Source of the DNA: an uncultured SAR86 cluster bacterium
Lineage (GTDB): Bacteria > Pseudomonadota > Gammaproteobacteria > Magnimaribacterales > D2472
Direction: 5' to 3'
Length of the DNA stretch: 64,000 bases
NCBI GenBank assembly: GCA_902612915.1
Contig: CACMFH010000002.1
Coordinates: 1 to 64,000 of the forward strand
Made by a program: the position numbers and the translations under genes. Of the stretch, positions 1-11,672 are shown in pieces; within the stretch, counting starts at the first letter, position 1; every line of letters starts with the position of its first letter. The notes under the pieces are model-generated. The model worked only from the letters and a program-made list of their open reading frames with translations. It did not search any database and was not told where the DNA came from.

Positions 1-288
1 GCTGAAGCTCGTCAAATGGTATCTCACAAAGCATTTTTGGTTAATGGAAACGTTGTGAACATACCTTCATATCAGGTTCAACCTGGAGATGAAATTGAAG
101 TAAGAGAATCAAAAAGAGGTCACTTGAGGATTGCAGCAGCTCTAAAGATTGCTGCAACAAGGGAAGAATGTGACTGGTTAGAGGTAGATGAAAAAAATTT
201 TAAAGGGGTATTTAAATCAGTTCCTGATAGGACTGATCTAAGTACAGAAATTAACGAAAATCTTATTGTTGAGCTTTACTCAAAATAA
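1..288 (+). CDS. rpsD: 30S ribosomal protein S4, C-terminal part
   Basis: This is the last 95 residues of ribosomal protein S4, which nucleates 30S assembly by binding 16S rRNA. The frame is open from base 1, so the gene starts left of the window; the ATG at base 16 is internal. The visible part begins [16 protein letters not shown], followed by the VVNIPSYQV and PGD motifs of the S4 RNA-binding domain. The next gene is rpoA, the usual order at the end of the alpha operon, where S4 is the known autoregulator in enterobacteria. That control is not visible here because the leader lies outside. Confidence 0.97.
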   Translation, partial: AEARQMVSHKAFLVNGNVVNIPSYQVQPGDEIEVRESKRGHLRIAAALKIAATREECDWLEVDEKNFKGVFKSVPDRTDLSTEINENLIVELYSK

Positions 289-310
289 AAGTATAAAGGC
301 GGAGAAAATT

Positions 311-1276
311 ATGCAAACATCAGTAATAGATCTATTAGTACCAACCGAAATTCAGGTTGATGATGTCTCACCAACATTATCAAAGGTAACACTTGAGCCA
401 TTGGAAAGAGGTTTTGGACATACACTTGGAAATGCTCTAAGAAGAATATTACTTTCCTCAATGCCTGGTGCTGCTGTGACAGACGTCGCAATTGATGGAA
501 TATCTCATGAATATAGCACTATCGAAGGAGTAAGAGAGGATGTAATAGATATTCTTTTAAATATTAAAGACATGCCTATAAATCTAATTGAGGGAGACTC
601 AGCTGAAGTAACACTAGATGTAAAAGGTCCTTGTGACGTATTAGCTTCATCCTTTGATGTTCCTGGAAATGTAGAGCTTGTTAATCAAGATTTTCATATC
701 GCAACTATTGTTGATAAGGTTAATCTCAAAATGACTCTAACTGTTAGAAATGGAAGAGGCTATGAGCCAGCTGACTTGAGAGAAGACGAAGATAGGGTAG
801 TTGGAGCTCTTAAAGTAGACGCATCATATAGCCCTGTTAGAAGAGTTTCTTACACAGTTGATAACGCAAGATCTGGAAAAAGAACCGACTTAGATAAATT
901 AGTATTAGAGCTTGAAACTGATGGAACATTAGATCCAAAGATGGCAATAGAACACTCTGCTACAATTCTGCAACAGCAGCTTGGTGCGTTTGTTGATCTA
1001 GATGCAATAGCAGAACAAGAGGCTAAAAAAGATCAAAATGACTTTGATCCAATCTTATTAAGATCGATTGAAGAGCTTGAGCTAACAGTAAGATCTACTA
1101 ATTGTCTCAAGGCAGAGAGTATTTTTCTTATTGGCGACCTAATTCATAGATCTGAGTTTGATTTATTAAAAACTCCAAATCTTGGTAAGAAATCTTTAAA
1201 TGAAATTAAAGATGTTTTAGCTTCTAAAGATTTATCGCTTGGTATGAATGTTGAGAACTGGCCTCCAGTAGGATAA
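311..1276 (+). CDS. rpoA: RNA polymerase alpha subunit
   Basis: The 321-residue product is the alpha subunit that dimerises to nucleate RNA polymerase and contacts UP elements and activators. Its length is close to the usual ~329. The N-terminal domain carries the [21 protein letters not shown] segment in slightly split form and the C-terminal domain carries the helix-hairpin-helix region ([15 protein letters not shown]). The start at 311 is chosen over an in-frame ATG at 266 because 266 lies inside rpsD. The 311 start has a GGCGGAG ribosome-binding site 5-11 nt upstream and matches the family N-terminus ([11 protein letters not shown]). rplQ follows after 4 nt. Confidence 0.97.
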   Translation: MQTSVIDLLVPTEIQVDDVSPTLSKVTLEPLERGFGHTLGNALRRILLSSMPGAAVTDVAIDGISHEYSTIEGVREDVIDILLNIKDMPINLIEGDSAEVTLDVKGPCDVLASSFDVPGNVELVNQDFHIATIVDKVNLKMTLTVRNGRGYEPADLREDEDRVVGALKVDASYSPVRRVSYTVDNARSGKRTDLDKLVLELETDGTLDPKMAIEHSATILQQQLGAFVDLDAIAEQEAKKDQNDFDPILLRSIEELELTVRSTNCLKAESIFLIGDLIHRSEFDLLKTPNLGKKSLNEIKDVLASKDLSLGMNVENWPPVG

Positions 1277-1280
1277 AAAA

Positions 1281-1697
1281 ATGAGACATAAAAAATCTGG
1301 AAGAAAATTAAATAGAAATTCAGCTCATAGAAAAGCTTTATTCAAGAACCTTGCTATTGCTTTGATTGAGAGGGATATTATTAAGACTACTCTTCCAAAA
1401 GCAAAAGAGCTGAGAAGGTTTATAGAGCCACTAATAACCATTGGTAAAAATGATACAGTTGCAAACAGAAGACATGTATTTAATAAACTTAGATCTGATT
1501 CTGCTGTTGCAAAGCTTTTTACTGAAGTTTCAGTAAACTCAAAAGATCGTAAAGGTGGCTACACCCGCATAATAAAAGCTGGATTCAGGCCTGGAGATAA
1601 AGCTGATATGGCCTATATTGAACTTGTAGACAGAAAACTTGAAGAGGAATTAGAGTCTGCTGAGCCAGAGTTGAAGGAAGAGGAAACAGCAGCTTAA
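1281..1697 (+). CDS. rplQ: 50S ribosomal protein L17
   Basis: L17 is a large-subunit protein near the exit tunnel. The N-terminus [17 protein letters not shown] is diagnostic. At 138 residues it is about ten longer than the E. coli protein because of an acidic tail (roughly residues 122-138, ending EEETAA). It is the last gene of the alpha operon. Its stop shares the bases TTAA with the stop of uvrA on the other strand, so there is no room for a terminator between them. Confidence 0.97.
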   Translation: MRHKKSGRKLNRNSAHRKALFKNLAIALIERDIIKTTLPKAKELRRFIEPLITIGKNDTVANRRHVFNKLRSDSAVAKLFTEVSVNSKDRKGGYTRIIKAGFRPGDKADMAYIELVDRKLEEELESAEPELKEEETAA

Positions 1698-4513
1698 CTC
1701 AAAATATCTTTTAAAAACTTTCCAGTAAAAGACTTTTTGACTTTAGCAACATCCTCAGGTGTTCCTTCTGCAACAATTTCACCCCCATCAGAACCTCCTT
1801 CTGGACCAAGATCAATAATCCAGTCTGCTGTTTTAACAACATCAAGATTATGCTCAATCACAACTACAGTATTACCTTGTTCTTTTAAGCGACCAAGAAC
1901 CTTTAATAGAAGTTCTATGTCTGCAAAATGTAATCCAGTTGTAGGTTCATCCAACACGAAAAGTGTTTTACCAGTGCTTCTTTTTGACAATTCTTTTGCA
2001 AGTTTAATTCTTTGAGCCTCACCTCCTGATAGTGTCAATGCAGATTGGCCAAGTGTAATGTATCCAAGACCAACATCATTGAGCGTCAGTAACTTTTTCT
2101 TTATTGCTGGATGCGCATCAAAAAAATTCAAAGCATCTTCAACTGTCATATCTAAAATATCACTAATATTTTTATCTTTGTATTTTATTTCTAGTGTTTG
2201 TTCGTTATACCTCTTTCCATCACAAACATCACATTTAACATAAACATCAGCAAGGAAATGCATTTCAACCTTAATCATGCCATCGCCTTGACATGCCTCA
2301 CACCTTCCTCCTTTGACATTAAAACTAAACCTACCAGGCTTATATCCTCTTGAACGAGCTTCTACTGTTTGTGACAAAAGATCTCTGATGTGCGAAAAAA
2401 GCCCTGTATAAGTTGCAGGATTAGATCTTGGCGTTCTTCCAATAGGAGATTGGTCAATATTTATTACCTTATCAAGATATTCTAGCCCCTCAATTTTTTC
2501 ACACTTTATTTCTTTTGAAAGCTTTGATTTATTAAGAATAAATGAGCTTATTGGCAGAAGAGTCTGGTTTATCAGTGAAGATTTTCCAGATCCTGATACT
2601 CCTGTAATACACGTAAATAGGCCTACTGGAATATCGACAGAAACCTTTTTTAAATTATTCTCGAAAGCCTCAATTATTTTTATTTTTTCGTTTTTTATTT
2701 TTAATCTTTTTTTAGGGACTTTAATTTTCCTTTTACCTGATAAATATTTTGCAGTTATAGAATTTTTATTCTTTAAAATAGCATCGATATTTCCTTGGGC
2801 ACATATTTCACCACCATGCTTACCAGCTCCAGGACCAATATCAATTATATGATCAGCAGATCTGATTGCCTCCTCATCATGCTCAACAACAATCACAGTA
2901 TTTCCAAGTTCTTTAAGATTATTTAATGTTCTAATTAGTTTTGTGTTATCTCTTTGATGAAGACCTATTGATGGTTCATCTAGGACATATGTTACTCCCA
3001 CAAGACCAGAACCAATTTGACTTGCTAATCTGATTCGTTGAGCCTCACCGCCTGATAATGTTTCAGCACTTCTATCGAGTGTGAGATAGCTAAGTCCAAC
3101 ATCTTTTAGAAAAGTTAATCTATCTGTGATTTCTTTCACTATCTTTTCTGCAATTTTTTCTTTTGAACCCTCTAACTTCATATTTTTGATGAAGTCTAAA
3201 CAATCACTAATTTTCATCGAAGTAATATTGTGAATTTGAGTATTATTTATAAAAACATTACGGGCGTATGTATTCAATCTAGATCCATCGCATTCATCAC
3301 AAATGCTCTCTGAGGTTAACTTTGAGAGCTCCTCTCGTATGTACTCAGAATCTGTTTCTTTAAATCTTCGCTCTGTAGAGGGTAAAATGCCTTCAAACCT
3401 ATGCTTTCTTATAATTCTGCTCCCACTTCTAAATCTATGAGAGAAATCAATTTTTTCTTTAGTACCCCATAAAATAATATCTTTAATTTTTTGTGGATAA
3501 TCTTTCCATTTGGTAGTTAGTGAAAAATCAAAATGATTGCTCAAACATCTAAGTTGGTAATAATAAAATCTATTCCTCCTTGTCCAGCCTTTAATGGCAC
3601 CGTTTGCAATCGAGACTTCATCATCTTGAATTAACTTCTTCTCACTAAAAAATTGAATTACACCCAAGCCATCACATCGGGGACATGCTCCATGAGGATT
3701 ATTAAAAGAAAATATTCTTGGCTCAAGCTCAGGAATTGAGTATCCACATTGTGAACAAGAAAAATTAGATGAATATAAATGAACATAATTTGAATCGATT
3801 TCTTCGACTTCGATCAATCCTTCAGATAATATCAAAGATGTTTCTATAGATTCAGATATGCGCGATCTAATGTCATTTCCAGGCTTAATGACTAATCTAT
3901 CTATAACAGCCGAGATATTATGCTTCTTATTTTTTTCTAGGCTGGGAAACTCTTCGATAGGATATACCACATCATTGACTTTAACTCTGACGTAGCCGCT
4001 TTTACGAAGATCCTCATATATTCCTAAATGTTCACCTTTTTTATCTCTAATGATAGGCGACATTATCATTATTTTTGTGCCTTCTTTAAGCTTAAGAATC
4101 TCATCACAGATTTCTGATACAGTTTTTGCACTTAGTTCCTCATCATGATCTGGACATTTTGGGGTGCCAATTCTTGAGTACAAAAGTCTAAGGTAATCAT
4201 ATATTTCTGTAACCGTACCAACAGTTGATCTTGGATTATGAGATGTGGCCTTTTGTTCTATTGATATAGCTGGTGAGAGGCCTTCAATCTGATCAACATC
4301 AGGCTTTTCCATCATAGATAAAAATCTTCTTGCATAGGTTGATAATGATTCTACATAACGTCTTTGACCTTCGGCGTACAAGGTATCAAAAGCAAGAGAG
4401 GACTTACCTGAACCAGAAAGCCCTGTTATAACTATGATTTTATTTCTAGGTATTTCGAGATTAATATTCTTTAGATTATGTGTTCTCGCACCTTTTATAA
4501 AAATACTATCCAT
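1694..4513 (-). CDS. uvrA: Excinuclease ABC subunit A
   Basis: UvrA is the damage-recognition ATPase of nucleotide excision repair and loads UvrB on lesions. The 939-residue length equals the family norm. Two ABC ATPase modules are present: Walker A GLSGSGKS at residues 31-38 and a second GVSGSGKS further on, each with an LSGGEAQRI-type signature and a DEP(S/T)xGLH Walker B/D-loop. Two CxxC...CxxC zinc modules are visible (CSQC...CPRC and CEAC...CDVC). It lies divergent from ssb with 67 bp between, as in many gammaproteobacteria. I saw no clear LexA box in that gap. Confidence 0.98.
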   Translation of the reverse strand: MDSIFIKGARTHNLKNINLEIPRNKIIVITGLSGSGKSSLAFDTLYAEGQRRYVESLSTYARRFLSMMEKPDVDQIEGLSPAISIEQKATSHNPRSTVGTVTEIYDYLRLLYSRIGTPKCPDHDEELSAKTVSEICDEILKLKEGTKIMIMSPIIRDKKGEHLGIYEDLRKSGYVRVKVNDVVYPIEEFPSLEKNKKHNISAVIDRLVIKPGNDIRSRISESIETSLILSEGLIEVEEIDSNYVHLYSSNFSCSQCGYSIPELEPRIFSFNNPHGACPRCDGLGVIQFFSEKKLIQDDEVSIANGAIKGWTRRNRFYYYQLRCLSNHFDFSLTTKWKDYPQKIKDIILWGTKEKIDFSHRFRSGSRIIRKHRFEGILPSTERRFKETDSEYIREELSKLTSESICDECDGSRLNTYARNVFINNTQIHNITSMKISDCLDFIKNMKLEGSKEKIAEKIVKEITDRLTFLKDVGLSYLTLDRSAETLSGGEAQRIRLASQIGSGLVGVTYVLDEPSIGLHQRDNTKLIRTLNNLKELGNTVIVVEHDEEAIRSADHIIDIGPGAGKHGGEICAQGNIDAILKNKNSITAKYLSGKRKIKVPKKRLKIKNEKIKIIEAFENNLKKVSVDIPVGLFTCITGVSGSGKSSLINQTLLPISSFILNKSKLSKEIKCEKIEGLEYLDKVINIDQSPIGRTPRSNPATYTGLFSHIRDLLSQTVEARSRGYKPGRFSFNVKGGRCEACQGDGMIKVEMHFLADVYVKCDVCDGKRYNEQTLEIKYKDKNISDILDMTVEDALNFFDAHPAIKKKLLTLNDVGLGYITLGQSALTLSGGEAQRIKLAKELSKRSTGKTLFVLDEPTTGLHFADIELLLKVLGRLKEQGNTVVVIEHNLDVVKTADWIIDLGPEGGSDGGEIVAEGTPEDVAKVKKSFTGKFLKDILS

Positions 4514-4580
4514 TGAATTAAAAATTCCGTGATGAAAAAATTAAATTAGGTTAAACTTTTATATATTATAAGAGGTAATT

Positions 4581-5018
4581 ATGAGCAGAGGAGTAAATAA
4601 AGTAATTTTAGTTGGTAATTTAGGACAAAAGCCTGAAATGAGATATACAGCTACACAAACAGCTGTAGCAAATCTTTCTATAGCAACCACTGAATCATGG
4701 AAGGACAAAGAAAGCGGTGAAAATAGGGATAAGACTGAATGGCATAGAGTTGTATTTTTTGGTAATTTGGCTGAGATCGCTGAGAAGTATTTAGACAAAG
4801 GTTCCAGTGTCTATGTTGAAGGAAAAATACAAACAAGAAAATGGCAAGATAAAGATGGTAATGATAGGTACACAACCGAAGTTTTAGGCAATCAACTTAC
4901 AATGCTTGGCTCAAGAGGCTCATCTGATAACTCAAATCAAATGGAAAGCACTTCTGACACACCTTTCCCCGAGGATGATAGTGGAGAAGGCCTTACAGAT
5001 GACGACATTCCATTCTAG
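4581..5018 (+). CDS. ssb: Single-stranded DNA-binding protein
   Basis: SSB coats single-stranded DNA during replication, repair and recombination. The 145-residue protein has the N-terminal OB fold ([21 protein letters not shown]). A short linker follows, and then the acidic tail TDDDIPF, the docking peptide for SSB partner proteins. An AGAGGT ribosome-binding site precedes the ATG. It is shorter than E. coli SSB (178) because of a brief Q/G linker. It appears to lead an operon: a crotonase-family gene starts 9 nt downstream. Confidence 0.97.
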   Translation: MSRGVNKVILVGNLGQKPEMRYTATQTAVANLSIATTESWKDKESGENRDKTEWHRVVFFGNLAEIAEKYLDKGSSVYVEGKIQTRKWQDKDGNDRYTTEVLGNQLTMLGSRGSSDNSNQMESTSDTPFPEDDSGEGLTDDDIPF

Positions 5019-5027
5019 TATTAAATT

Positions 5028-5900
5028 TTGTTGAAAGAATATAAAACCATCCTTCTTGACGAAGTTGATTCAGTTGCAATATTAAAACTTAATAGACCAG
5101 AAAAGTTAAATGCTTTTAATATGCAGATGTTTGATGACATGCTCGATGCAATCGATCTTGTTAATAATGATGACAATATTAAATCGCTTGTAATTACTGG
5201 TTCTGGCAGAGCTTTTTGTGCAGGAGCAGACTTATCCTTTGGAGAGAAAACTTTTGATAAAGAATTTGATACTAAAGGACAATTTGAATCAGATTATAGG
5301 AGAGATGCTGGAGGTATATTAAATCTAAAAATCTATAATTCTTTAAAGCCTGTGATTGCAGCATGTAATGGAGATGCTGTGGGTGTTGGGGCAACAATGC
5401 AATTGCCAGCAGATGTAAGAATTGCTGCAACAAATTCAAGATTTGGCTTTGTTTTTGCAAAGAGAGGTATTGTTCCTGATGGTTGTGCTAGCTGGTTTTT
5501 ACCAAAAATTGTGGGAATTCAAAATGCTCTTGAACTGTGTTATTCCGGCGAGATTATAGATGCTCAAAAAGCTTCAAAAATTGGATTAGTAAATTATTTA
5601 GTTGATGAAGATAAATTACTGGATAAAGCTATTGAAATATCTAATTTATTCTTTGATTCAAGTGCCCCTGTGTCAGTTGCAATGACGAGACACATGCTTT
5701 GGTCATTATCGGCAGATGATAGTCCTGAAAATGCACATATTATTGAAAGTAAGTTAATTGATTCAAGAGGAGCTTCTGATGATGCAAAAGAGGGAGTAAT
5801 GTCATTTTTACAGAAAAGACAACCAGACTTTAAGAATAAGATTTCTTCAGATTTACCAAAAGATTTCCCATGGAGAAAATCAAAGTTTGATAAAGAATAA
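5028..5900 (+). CDS. Enoyl-CoA hydratase/isomerase (crotonase) family protein
   Basis: This crotonase-fold protein acts on an acyl-CoA. The fold markers are LNRPEKLNAFN near residue 20, SGRAFCAGADLS (oxyanion hole) and GDAVGVGATMQLPAD. The two glutamates that make crotonase a hydratase are replaced, by Thr in GATMQL and by Phe in GFVFAKRG. The downstream VPDG aspartate is kept, a pattern seen in PaaG/isomerase-like members, so isomerisation is as likely as hydration. It starts with TTG (5028 or 5031) because no ATG lies near the family N-terminus. A tail of about 25 residues after residue 265 is unusual. It sits between ssb and an Old Yellow Enzyme gene, 2 nt from the latter. The substrate is unknown. 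Confidence 0.85.
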   Translation: MLKEYKTILLDEVDSVAILKLNRPEKLNAFNMQMFDDMLDAIDLVNNDDNIKSLVITGSGRAFCAGADLSFGEKTFDKEFDTKGQFESDYRRDAGGILNLKIYNSLKPVIAACNGDAVGVGATMQLPADVRIAATNSRFGFVFAKRGIVPDGCASWFLPKIVGIQNALELCYSGEIIDAQKASKIGLVNYLVDEDKLLDKAIEISNLFFDSSAPVSVAMTRHMLWSLSADDSPENAHIIESKLIDSRGASDDAKEGVMSFLQKRQPDFKNKISSDLPKDFPWRKSKFDKE

Positions 5901-5902
5901 AT

Positions 5903-6982
5903 ATGATCTTTGAAAATTACAAACTTAAAAATATTACTCTGAGAAATAGAATTGTAATGGCGCCTATGACCAGAAATCAGTCGCCTGGAGGGATTCCCAC
6001 CCAGGAGGTGATTTCATATTATTCAAGGAGAGCAAAAGCAGAAGTTGGGTTGATTATTACAGAGGGAATTGAAGTAAGTCATAAGGCTTCAAGTGCATAT
6101 CCAAATGTTCCTAGATTGGATAGCAATGAGGCTAAAGAAGCTTGGAAAAAGGTCGTAGCGGGAATTAAAAATAATAACGGGGCAGTTATTGCACAACTAT
6201 GGCATTGTGGAGGTTTTAGAAAGCTAGGCATGCAACCAAATCCTGAAGTACCTGGTCATACAGCCTCTGGACTTGTAAAACCTGGTAAAAAAGTAGCCCA
6301 TGAGATGACTTTAAATGATATAAAGGAAACAATTGATGCTTATGCATCAGATGCAAAGATATGTGAAGAGATTGGATTTGATGGAGTTGAGATACATGGA
6401 GCTCACGGTTACTTGATAGATAATTTTTTTTGGAGCGGTACAAATATTCGTGAAGATGAATATGGAGGCTCAATAGAAAATCGCTCACAATTTGTTTCAG
6501 ATATTATTAAATCTGTTAGAGAGAATGTCAGTGAAAATTTTATTGTTGGCTTAAGATTTTCTCAATGGAAGCAACATGACTTTGAGGCTAAACTTGCATC
6601 TAATCCTGAAGAACTTAAAACGATTCTCACATCACCTGTAGAATCTGGTTTGGATTATTTACATTCAAGCATGAGAAGGTTCTGGGAAAGCGAATTTGAA
6701 GGCTCAAAGGAAAACCTAGCCTATTGGACTAAGAAAATAACAAAGATCCCAACGATTGGTGTTGGCAGCGTAGGACTGGATTCAGATTTTATTGATATGA
6801 CTGCACCAGCAACACCAACAAGTATTGACAAAGCAATAGACGATATTACGAATGACAAATATGATCTTATAGCAGTTGGCAGAGCATTGTTATCTGATCA
6901 TGAATGGGTTTTAAAGATGAAGGAAGGTAGAGTAAACGATGTTATTCCGTATACAAAAGAAGCTTTACTAAATCTTTATTAA
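5903..6982 (+). CDS. NADH:flavin oxidoreductase, Old Yellow Enzyme family
   Basis: A TIM-barrel FMN ene-reductase of 359 residues that would reduce an activated C=C bond using NAD(P)H. Diagnostic parts are [15 protein letters not shown] near the N-terminus, IAQLWHCGG, the active-site stretch [16 protein letters not shown] with the substrate-binding histidines, and the FMN phosphate region near the C-terminus ([12 protein letters not shown]). It lacks the FeS and second flavin domains of 2,4-dienoyl-CoA reductase. With the neighbouring crotonase gene it could act on unsaturated acyl-CoAs or other enones; that is inference. Its stop shares TTAA with the fabB stop on the other strand. Confidence 0.9.
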   Translation: MIFENYKLKNITLRNRIVMAPMTRNQSPGGIPTQEVISYYSRRAKAEVGLIITEGIEVSHKASSAYPNVPRLDSNEAKEAWKKVVAGIKNNNGAVIAQLWHCGGFRKLGMQPNPEVPGHTASGLVKPGKKVAHEMTLNDIKETIDAYASDAKICEEIGFDGVEIHGAHGYLIDNFFWSGTNIREDEYGGSIENRSQFVSDIIKSVRENVSENFIVGLRFSQWKQHDFEAKLASNPEELKTILTSPVESGLDYLHSSMRRFWESEFEGSKENLAYWTKKITKIPTIGVGSVGLDSDFIDMTAPATPTSIDKAIDDITNDKYDLIAVGRALLSDHEWVLKMKEGRVNDVIPYTKEALLNLY

Positions 6983-8187
6983 TACCTGCTAATTACAAGA
7001 CTTGCATTGGTTCCACCAAAGCCAAACGAATTACTAAGAATATTATTAATTGATACATTCCTTGTTTCAGTAACTATATCAAGGCCTTCAGCATCATCAC
7101 ATAATGATTCAATGTTTATAGATGGTGCAATAAAGTTTTCATTAATCATCATAATTGAGTATATGGCCTCATGAGCACCTGTGGCTCCAAGTGAGTGTCC
7201 TGTCATTGATTTAGTTGAACTTATCATTGGTGTTTCAGAATTAAAAAGAGTCTTGATTGCATTTATTTCTGCTACATCTCCAACGGGTGTGCTTGTGCCA
7301 TGTGTATTAATGTAATCGATTTTTATTTTTGAATTATCAATTGCTCCTTGCATACATCGAGATGCACCTTCACCAGAAGGAGCTACCATGTCATATCCAT
7401 CAGAATTTGCAAAATAACCAGAAAGCTTAGCTAAAATATTTGCGCCTCTTTTCTTTGCATGCTCCTCATCTTCTAAAATTATCATTCCAGCTCCACCTGA
7501 AATAACAAATCCATCTCTATTTGAATCGTATGGTCTTGATGCAATCGTTGGAGTTGAATTGAAGTTAGATGAAAGTGCTCCCATAGCATCAAATAAGCAA
7601 GATGAGCTCCAATGCTCGTCATCACTTCCACCAGCTATGACAACATCCTGTTGGCCACTTTTAATTAAATCTGCAGCATGACCAATGCAATGAGCACTGG
7701 TTGCACATGCTGAAGAAATTGAATAATTTATTCCCTTTAATTTGAGTGCAGTTGCTATGATTGCAGATATTGAACTAGACATGCTTTTTGTAACACCATA
7801 AGGTCCAATTCTTTTAGGGCCTCTCTCTCTAGCAATATCACCACTCTCTAACATAACTCTAGTAGAAGCACCTCCAGATCCTGCAACAATACCAATTTTT
7901 GGCGAGTCTAGATGACTTTCATCAATTCCAGCCATTTTAAGAGCATCCATAGTAGCCAAGTAAGCATATCCGGCAGATTCACCCATGAATCTTAATAATT
8001 TCCTATCAATATGTTCTGAAAGATTAATATTGACAGATCCAGATACACAACTTCTAAATCCCATCTCTGAATATTTCTCATTAAATACAATTCCTGATTT
8101 ACCATTCTGAAGATTAGCAAGTACTTCTGCATAGTCATTACCTATACAAGATTTAATACCTACTCCTGTTATGACTACGTTTCTCAT
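6979..8187 (-). CDS. fabB: Beta-ketoacyl-ACP synthase I
   Basis: FabB condenses malonyl-ACP with acyl-ACP and is needed to elongate the cis-unsaturated intermediate made by FabA. The 402-residue length is normal. The catalytic triad is visible: Cys161 in [12 protein letters not shown], His in [11 protein letters not shown] and His in [15 protein letters not shown]. It is the last gene of the ispB-fabA-fabB unit and its ATG overlaps the fabA stop by 1 nt (ATGA), which suggests translational coupling. Assignment to FabB rather than FabF rests on the adjacent fabA and the sequence type. Confidence 0.95.
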   Translation of the reverse strand: MRNVVITGVGIKSCIGNDYAEVLANLQNGKSGIVFNEKYSEMGFRSCVSGSVNINLSEHIDRKLLRFMGESAGYAYLATMDALKMAGIDESHLDSPKIGIVAGSGGASTRVMLESGDIARERGPKRIGPYGVTKSMSSSISAIIATALKLKGINYSISSACATSAHCIGHAADLIKSGQQDVVIAGGSDDEHWSSSCLFDAMGALSSNFNSTPTIASRPYDSNRDGFVISGGAGMIILEDEEHAKKRGANILAKLSGYFANSDGYDMVAPSGEGASRCMQGAIDNSKIKIDYINTHGTSTPVGDVAEINAIKTLFNSETPMISSTKSMTGHSLGATGAHEAIYSIMMINENFIAPSINIESLCDDAEGLDIVTETRNVSINNILSNSFGFGGTNASLVISRY

Positions 8188-8708
8188 CAGAAATTACTTG
8201 GATCCTTAAATAAACCAACTTTTAATTTTTCAGCGCTATAGATTTTTTTATTATCGACAAACATTTCACCATCTGCTAAGCCAACTATTGCACCTCTATT
8301 GATAACCCTTTTGATATCTAATTTATATACAACTTTTTTTGCTTTTGGAAGAACTTGTCCAAAGAACTTTACATGTTCAGCTCCAAGAGCTCTTCCAATT
8401 CCTGGTAAGCCAGTCCACAACAAGTAAAATCCTAGAAGTTGCCACATAGCGTCAAGACCTAGACATCCAGGCATGACAGGATCTTCCTTAAAATGATACT
8501 TAAAAAACCACAAATCAGGATTTACGTTTAGCACAGCTTCAATTGAGCCTTTATTATAATTTCCTGAAAAATCATCAATATTAACTATTTCATCAAACAT
8601 TAACATTAGATCTGAAGGCAATCGACCATCACCTTCTTTTGTAAATAATTCTCCATTTGAACATGCAATTAGTTCTTCTTTGTTATAGGAGCTTTTAGGA
8701 TTAAACAT
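8187..8708 (-). CDS. fabA: 3-hydroxydecanoyl-ACP dehydratase/isomerase
   Basis: FabA dehydrates 3-hydroxydecanoyl-ACP and isomerises the trans-2 product to cis-3, the branch point for anaerobic unsaturated fatty acid synthesis. The 173-residue hot-dog protein has catalytic His72 ([14 protein letters not shown]) and Asp86 ([10 protein letters not shown]), the FabA-specific pair. It overlaps both neighbours by 1 nt (ispB upstream, fabB downstream). The FabZ dehydratase for the saturated route is encoded separately at 30932. Confidence 0.97.
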   Translation of the reverse strand: MFNPKSSYNKEELIACSNGELFTKEGDGRLPSDLMLMFDEIVNIDDFSGNYNKGSIEAVLNVNPDLWFFKYHFKEDPVMPGCLGLDAMWQLLGFYLLWTGLPGIGRALGAEHVKFFGQVLPKAKKVVYKLDIKRVINRGAIVGLADGEMFVDNKKIYSAEKLKVGLFKDPSNF

Positions 8709-9652
8709 TATTTATCTCTTTTTAGTGCTATATCGGCTAATTCTATCATTTCTTTTCTAACAAATAGGTCATTTATCTTATTAGCACATTCAACTGTTTT
8801 GACATGATATTTTTCAGCAAGTTGCTGAGTTTTTCGAATTCCATTCAAATTTTGAATAAGAGTTTTTGCTTTTGATTGATTTAAGTTATTTTTTCCAAGA
8901 AGCTCAAATAAATTCTTTTTATTTCTAGTGTTACCATTTTTGTATGCATAAAAAAACGGATAAGTGACTTTGCCTTCCCTAAGATCTTGATATGATGGTT
9001 TTCCAATTTTTAGATCTGGAGAATAATCAAGCATATCATCACGGATTTGAAATAATATTCCTAGATTCTTAGCACACTCACTTATGTTGTTTATATAATT
9101 TCTATTTGAAGTAGAAAGCATTGCTCCTGTCCTAGCTGCAGCTTCAAAAAGCCTGCCTGTTTTGAAGTAGCTAATTTTTTTTAGCTTAGTTAGAGATATT
9201 TTGATGTTCCTAATTGTATCTAGTTGAATTAATTCTCCTTGAGAAATGTCATTTGTTGCGCTGGCAAGCTCTTCAAGAATATTCTTATTTCCGATTTCAA
9301 CCATGAGAACAAATGCTTTTGAATAAATATAGTCCCCAATTAAAACTCCATGCGAATTTGTCCAAACATTATTTACAGATTTGACTCCTCGTCTGACTGA
9401 AGAATTATCAACGACATCATCATGGACGAGTGTTGCTGTATGAAGAAGTTCTATTACAGATGCAAGTTTAAATCTGTCTTTGTTTTTTTTAACAGATGAA
9501 GCAATAAGACTTAATCTTGCTCGCATTTTTTTACCACTTGATCTAAAAATATATTTGTATAAACCTGAAATAGTTTTTTCCTTGCTTAGGTCTTTTTTTA
9601 TATATTTTTCAACAACCTTTAATTCCTCTGTAATATTGATATTTTTCTTCAT
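8708..9652 (-). CDS. ispB: Polyprenyl (octaprenyl-type) diphosphate synthase
   Basis: A trans-polyprenyl synthase of 314 residues that makes the quinone side chain from isopentenyl and farnesyl diphosphates. Both aspartate-rich motifs are present: DDVVD at residues 78-82 and DDMLD in [11 protein letters not shown]. The gene is divergent from rplU, the same arrangement as ispB/rplU in E. coli and Pseudomonas, which supports the ispB call. Chain length cannot be read from sequence alone. It is the promoter-proximal gene of the ispB-fabA-fabB unit. Confidence 0.92.
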   Translation of the reverse strand: MKKNINITEELKVVEKYIKKDLSKEKTISGLYKYIFRSSGKKMRARLSLIASSVKKNKDRFKLASVIELLHTATLVHDDVVDNSSVRRGVKSVNNVWTNSHGVLIGDYIYSKAFVLMVEIGNKNILEELASATNDISQGELIQLDTIRNIKISLTKLKKISYFKTGRLFEAAARTGAMLSTSNRNYINNISECAKNLGILFQIRDDMLDYSPDLKIGKPSYQDLREGKVTYPFFYAYKNGNTRNKKNLFELLGKNNLNQSKAKTLIQNLNGIRKTQQLAEKYHVKTVECANKINDLFVRKEMIELADIALKRDK

Positions 9653-9688
9653 ATTGCCTTATTTATCATGCAAAATTCTGTTTAAGTA

Positions 9689-9717
9689 TTGATAATTTCT
9701 TCATTAAAGCGTATATT
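9689..9717 (+). promoter_or_regulatory. Sigma-70 promoter for rplU-rpmA-obgE
   Basis: A -35 box TTGATA (9689-9694) and a -10 box TATATT (9712-9717) are separated by exactly 17 nt in the ispB/rplU divergent gap. Transcription would start about 18 nt before the rplU ATG, and an AGGA ribosome-binding site lies at 9731-9734. This is the best-matched sigma-70 promoter seen in the window. Confidence 0.7.
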
Positions 9718-9741
9718 TTGCGAGCTTTTTAGGATTATATT

Positions 9742-10062
9742 ATGTATGCAGTTATAGAAACAGGCGGTAAACAGCATAAAGTTGAAAAGGGTATGATTTT
9801 ATCAGTTGATCTTTTAAAAGATGAAGTTGGTAAAAAGATTACTTTTGATAATGTTTTATTGTACGTAGACGGTGATAATGTTGAGGTTGGGCAACCATAC
9901 CTTGATAATGTAAAGGTAACTGCTGAAATAAAAGATACTGTGAAAGCTGATAAAATCTCTATTTTGCGCTTCAGAAGAAGAAAGCACAGTATGAGAAAAA
10001 TAGGGCATCGAGCAAAGCATTCTCAGGTTGAAATTAAGAATATTAAATTAGAGAGTAAATAA
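9742..10062 (+). CDS. rplU: 50S ribosomal protein L21
   Basis: L21 binds 23S rRNA in the large subunit. The 106-residue protein opens [17 protein letters not shown], the family signature, and carries [14 protein letters not shown] near the C-terminus. It is the first gene of the rplU-rpmA-obgE operon and shares 1 nt with rpmA (TAATG). A sigma-70-like promoter lies directly upstream. Confidence 0.98.
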   Translation: MYAVIETGGKQHKVEKGMILSVDLLKDEVGKKITFDNVLLYVDGDNVEVGQPYLDNVKVTAEIKDTVKADKISILRFRRRKHSMRKIGHRAKHSQVEIKNIKLESK

Positions 10063-10319
10063 TGGCACATAAGAAAGCAGGTGGATCAAGCAAGAACGGA
10101 AGAGATTCCAACTCAAAAAGGCTTGGTGTAAAAAGATTTGGTGGTCAGTTGGTCAAAGCTGGTGAAATTCTTATTCGTCAAAGAGGTACAAATACTCATC
10201 CGGGTCTAAATGTTGGTATTGGTAAAGATGATACATTGTTCGCTAAATCTGCTGGCATTGTTCAATTTACTTACAAAGGCCCTAAAAAAAGAAAAACAGC
10301 AAACGTTATTCCTCAATAA
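10062..10319 (+). CDS. rpmA: 50S ribosomal protein L27
   Basis: L27 reaches into the peptidyl transferase centre with its N-terminal tail. The 85-residue length matches E. coli. The start [20 protein letters not shown] is typical of the form without the cleavable extension found in Firmicutes. It is followed after 9 nt by obgE. Confidence 0.98.
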   Translation: MAHKKAGGSSKNGRDSNSKRLGVKRFGGQLVKAGEILIRQRGTNTHPGLNVGIGKDDTLFAKSAGIVQFTYKGPKKRKTANVIPQ

Positions 10320-11606
<1,287 letters not shown>

Positions 11607-11619
11607 AATTTAGATGCGT

Positions 11620-11648
11620 AGTTTAATTATCTATAGACAATATGTCTA
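11620..11648 (-). promoter_or_regulatory. Putative sigma-70 promoter for rpsT
   Basis: Reading leftwards, TAGACA (11648-11643) and TAAACT (11625-11620) are 17 nt apart and lie just before the rpsT start at 11606. The -35 matches consensus at 5 of 6 positions and the -10 at 4 of 6. The -35 overlaps one arm of a perfect inverted repeat. Confidence 0.45.
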
Positions 11649-11650
11649 TA
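11632..11650. repeat. Perfect inverted repeat between tmRNA and rpsT
   Basis: The arms TATAGACA and TGTCTATA (8 bp each, spacer ATA) form a perfect palindrome between the tmRNA 3' end and rpsT. It overlaps the proposed rpsT -35 box, so it could be an operator. It is not followed by a U-run on the minus strand, which argues against an intrinsic terminator for tmRNA. Confidence 0.6.
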
Positions 11651-11672
11651 TTTATACGAATTATTATGAAAA

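Noticed and set aside
266-310. A 15-residue N-terminal extension of RpoA from an ATG at 266
   Set aside because: It lies inside the end of rpsD, lacks a ribosome-binding site and is foreign to the family; the ATG at 311 has both the ribosome-binding site and the conserved N-terminus.
11651-11672. An intrinsic terminator after tmRNA
   Set aside because: There is no GC-rich stem with a U-run on the minus strand; the nearby palindrome is AT-rich and overlaps the rpsT promoter.
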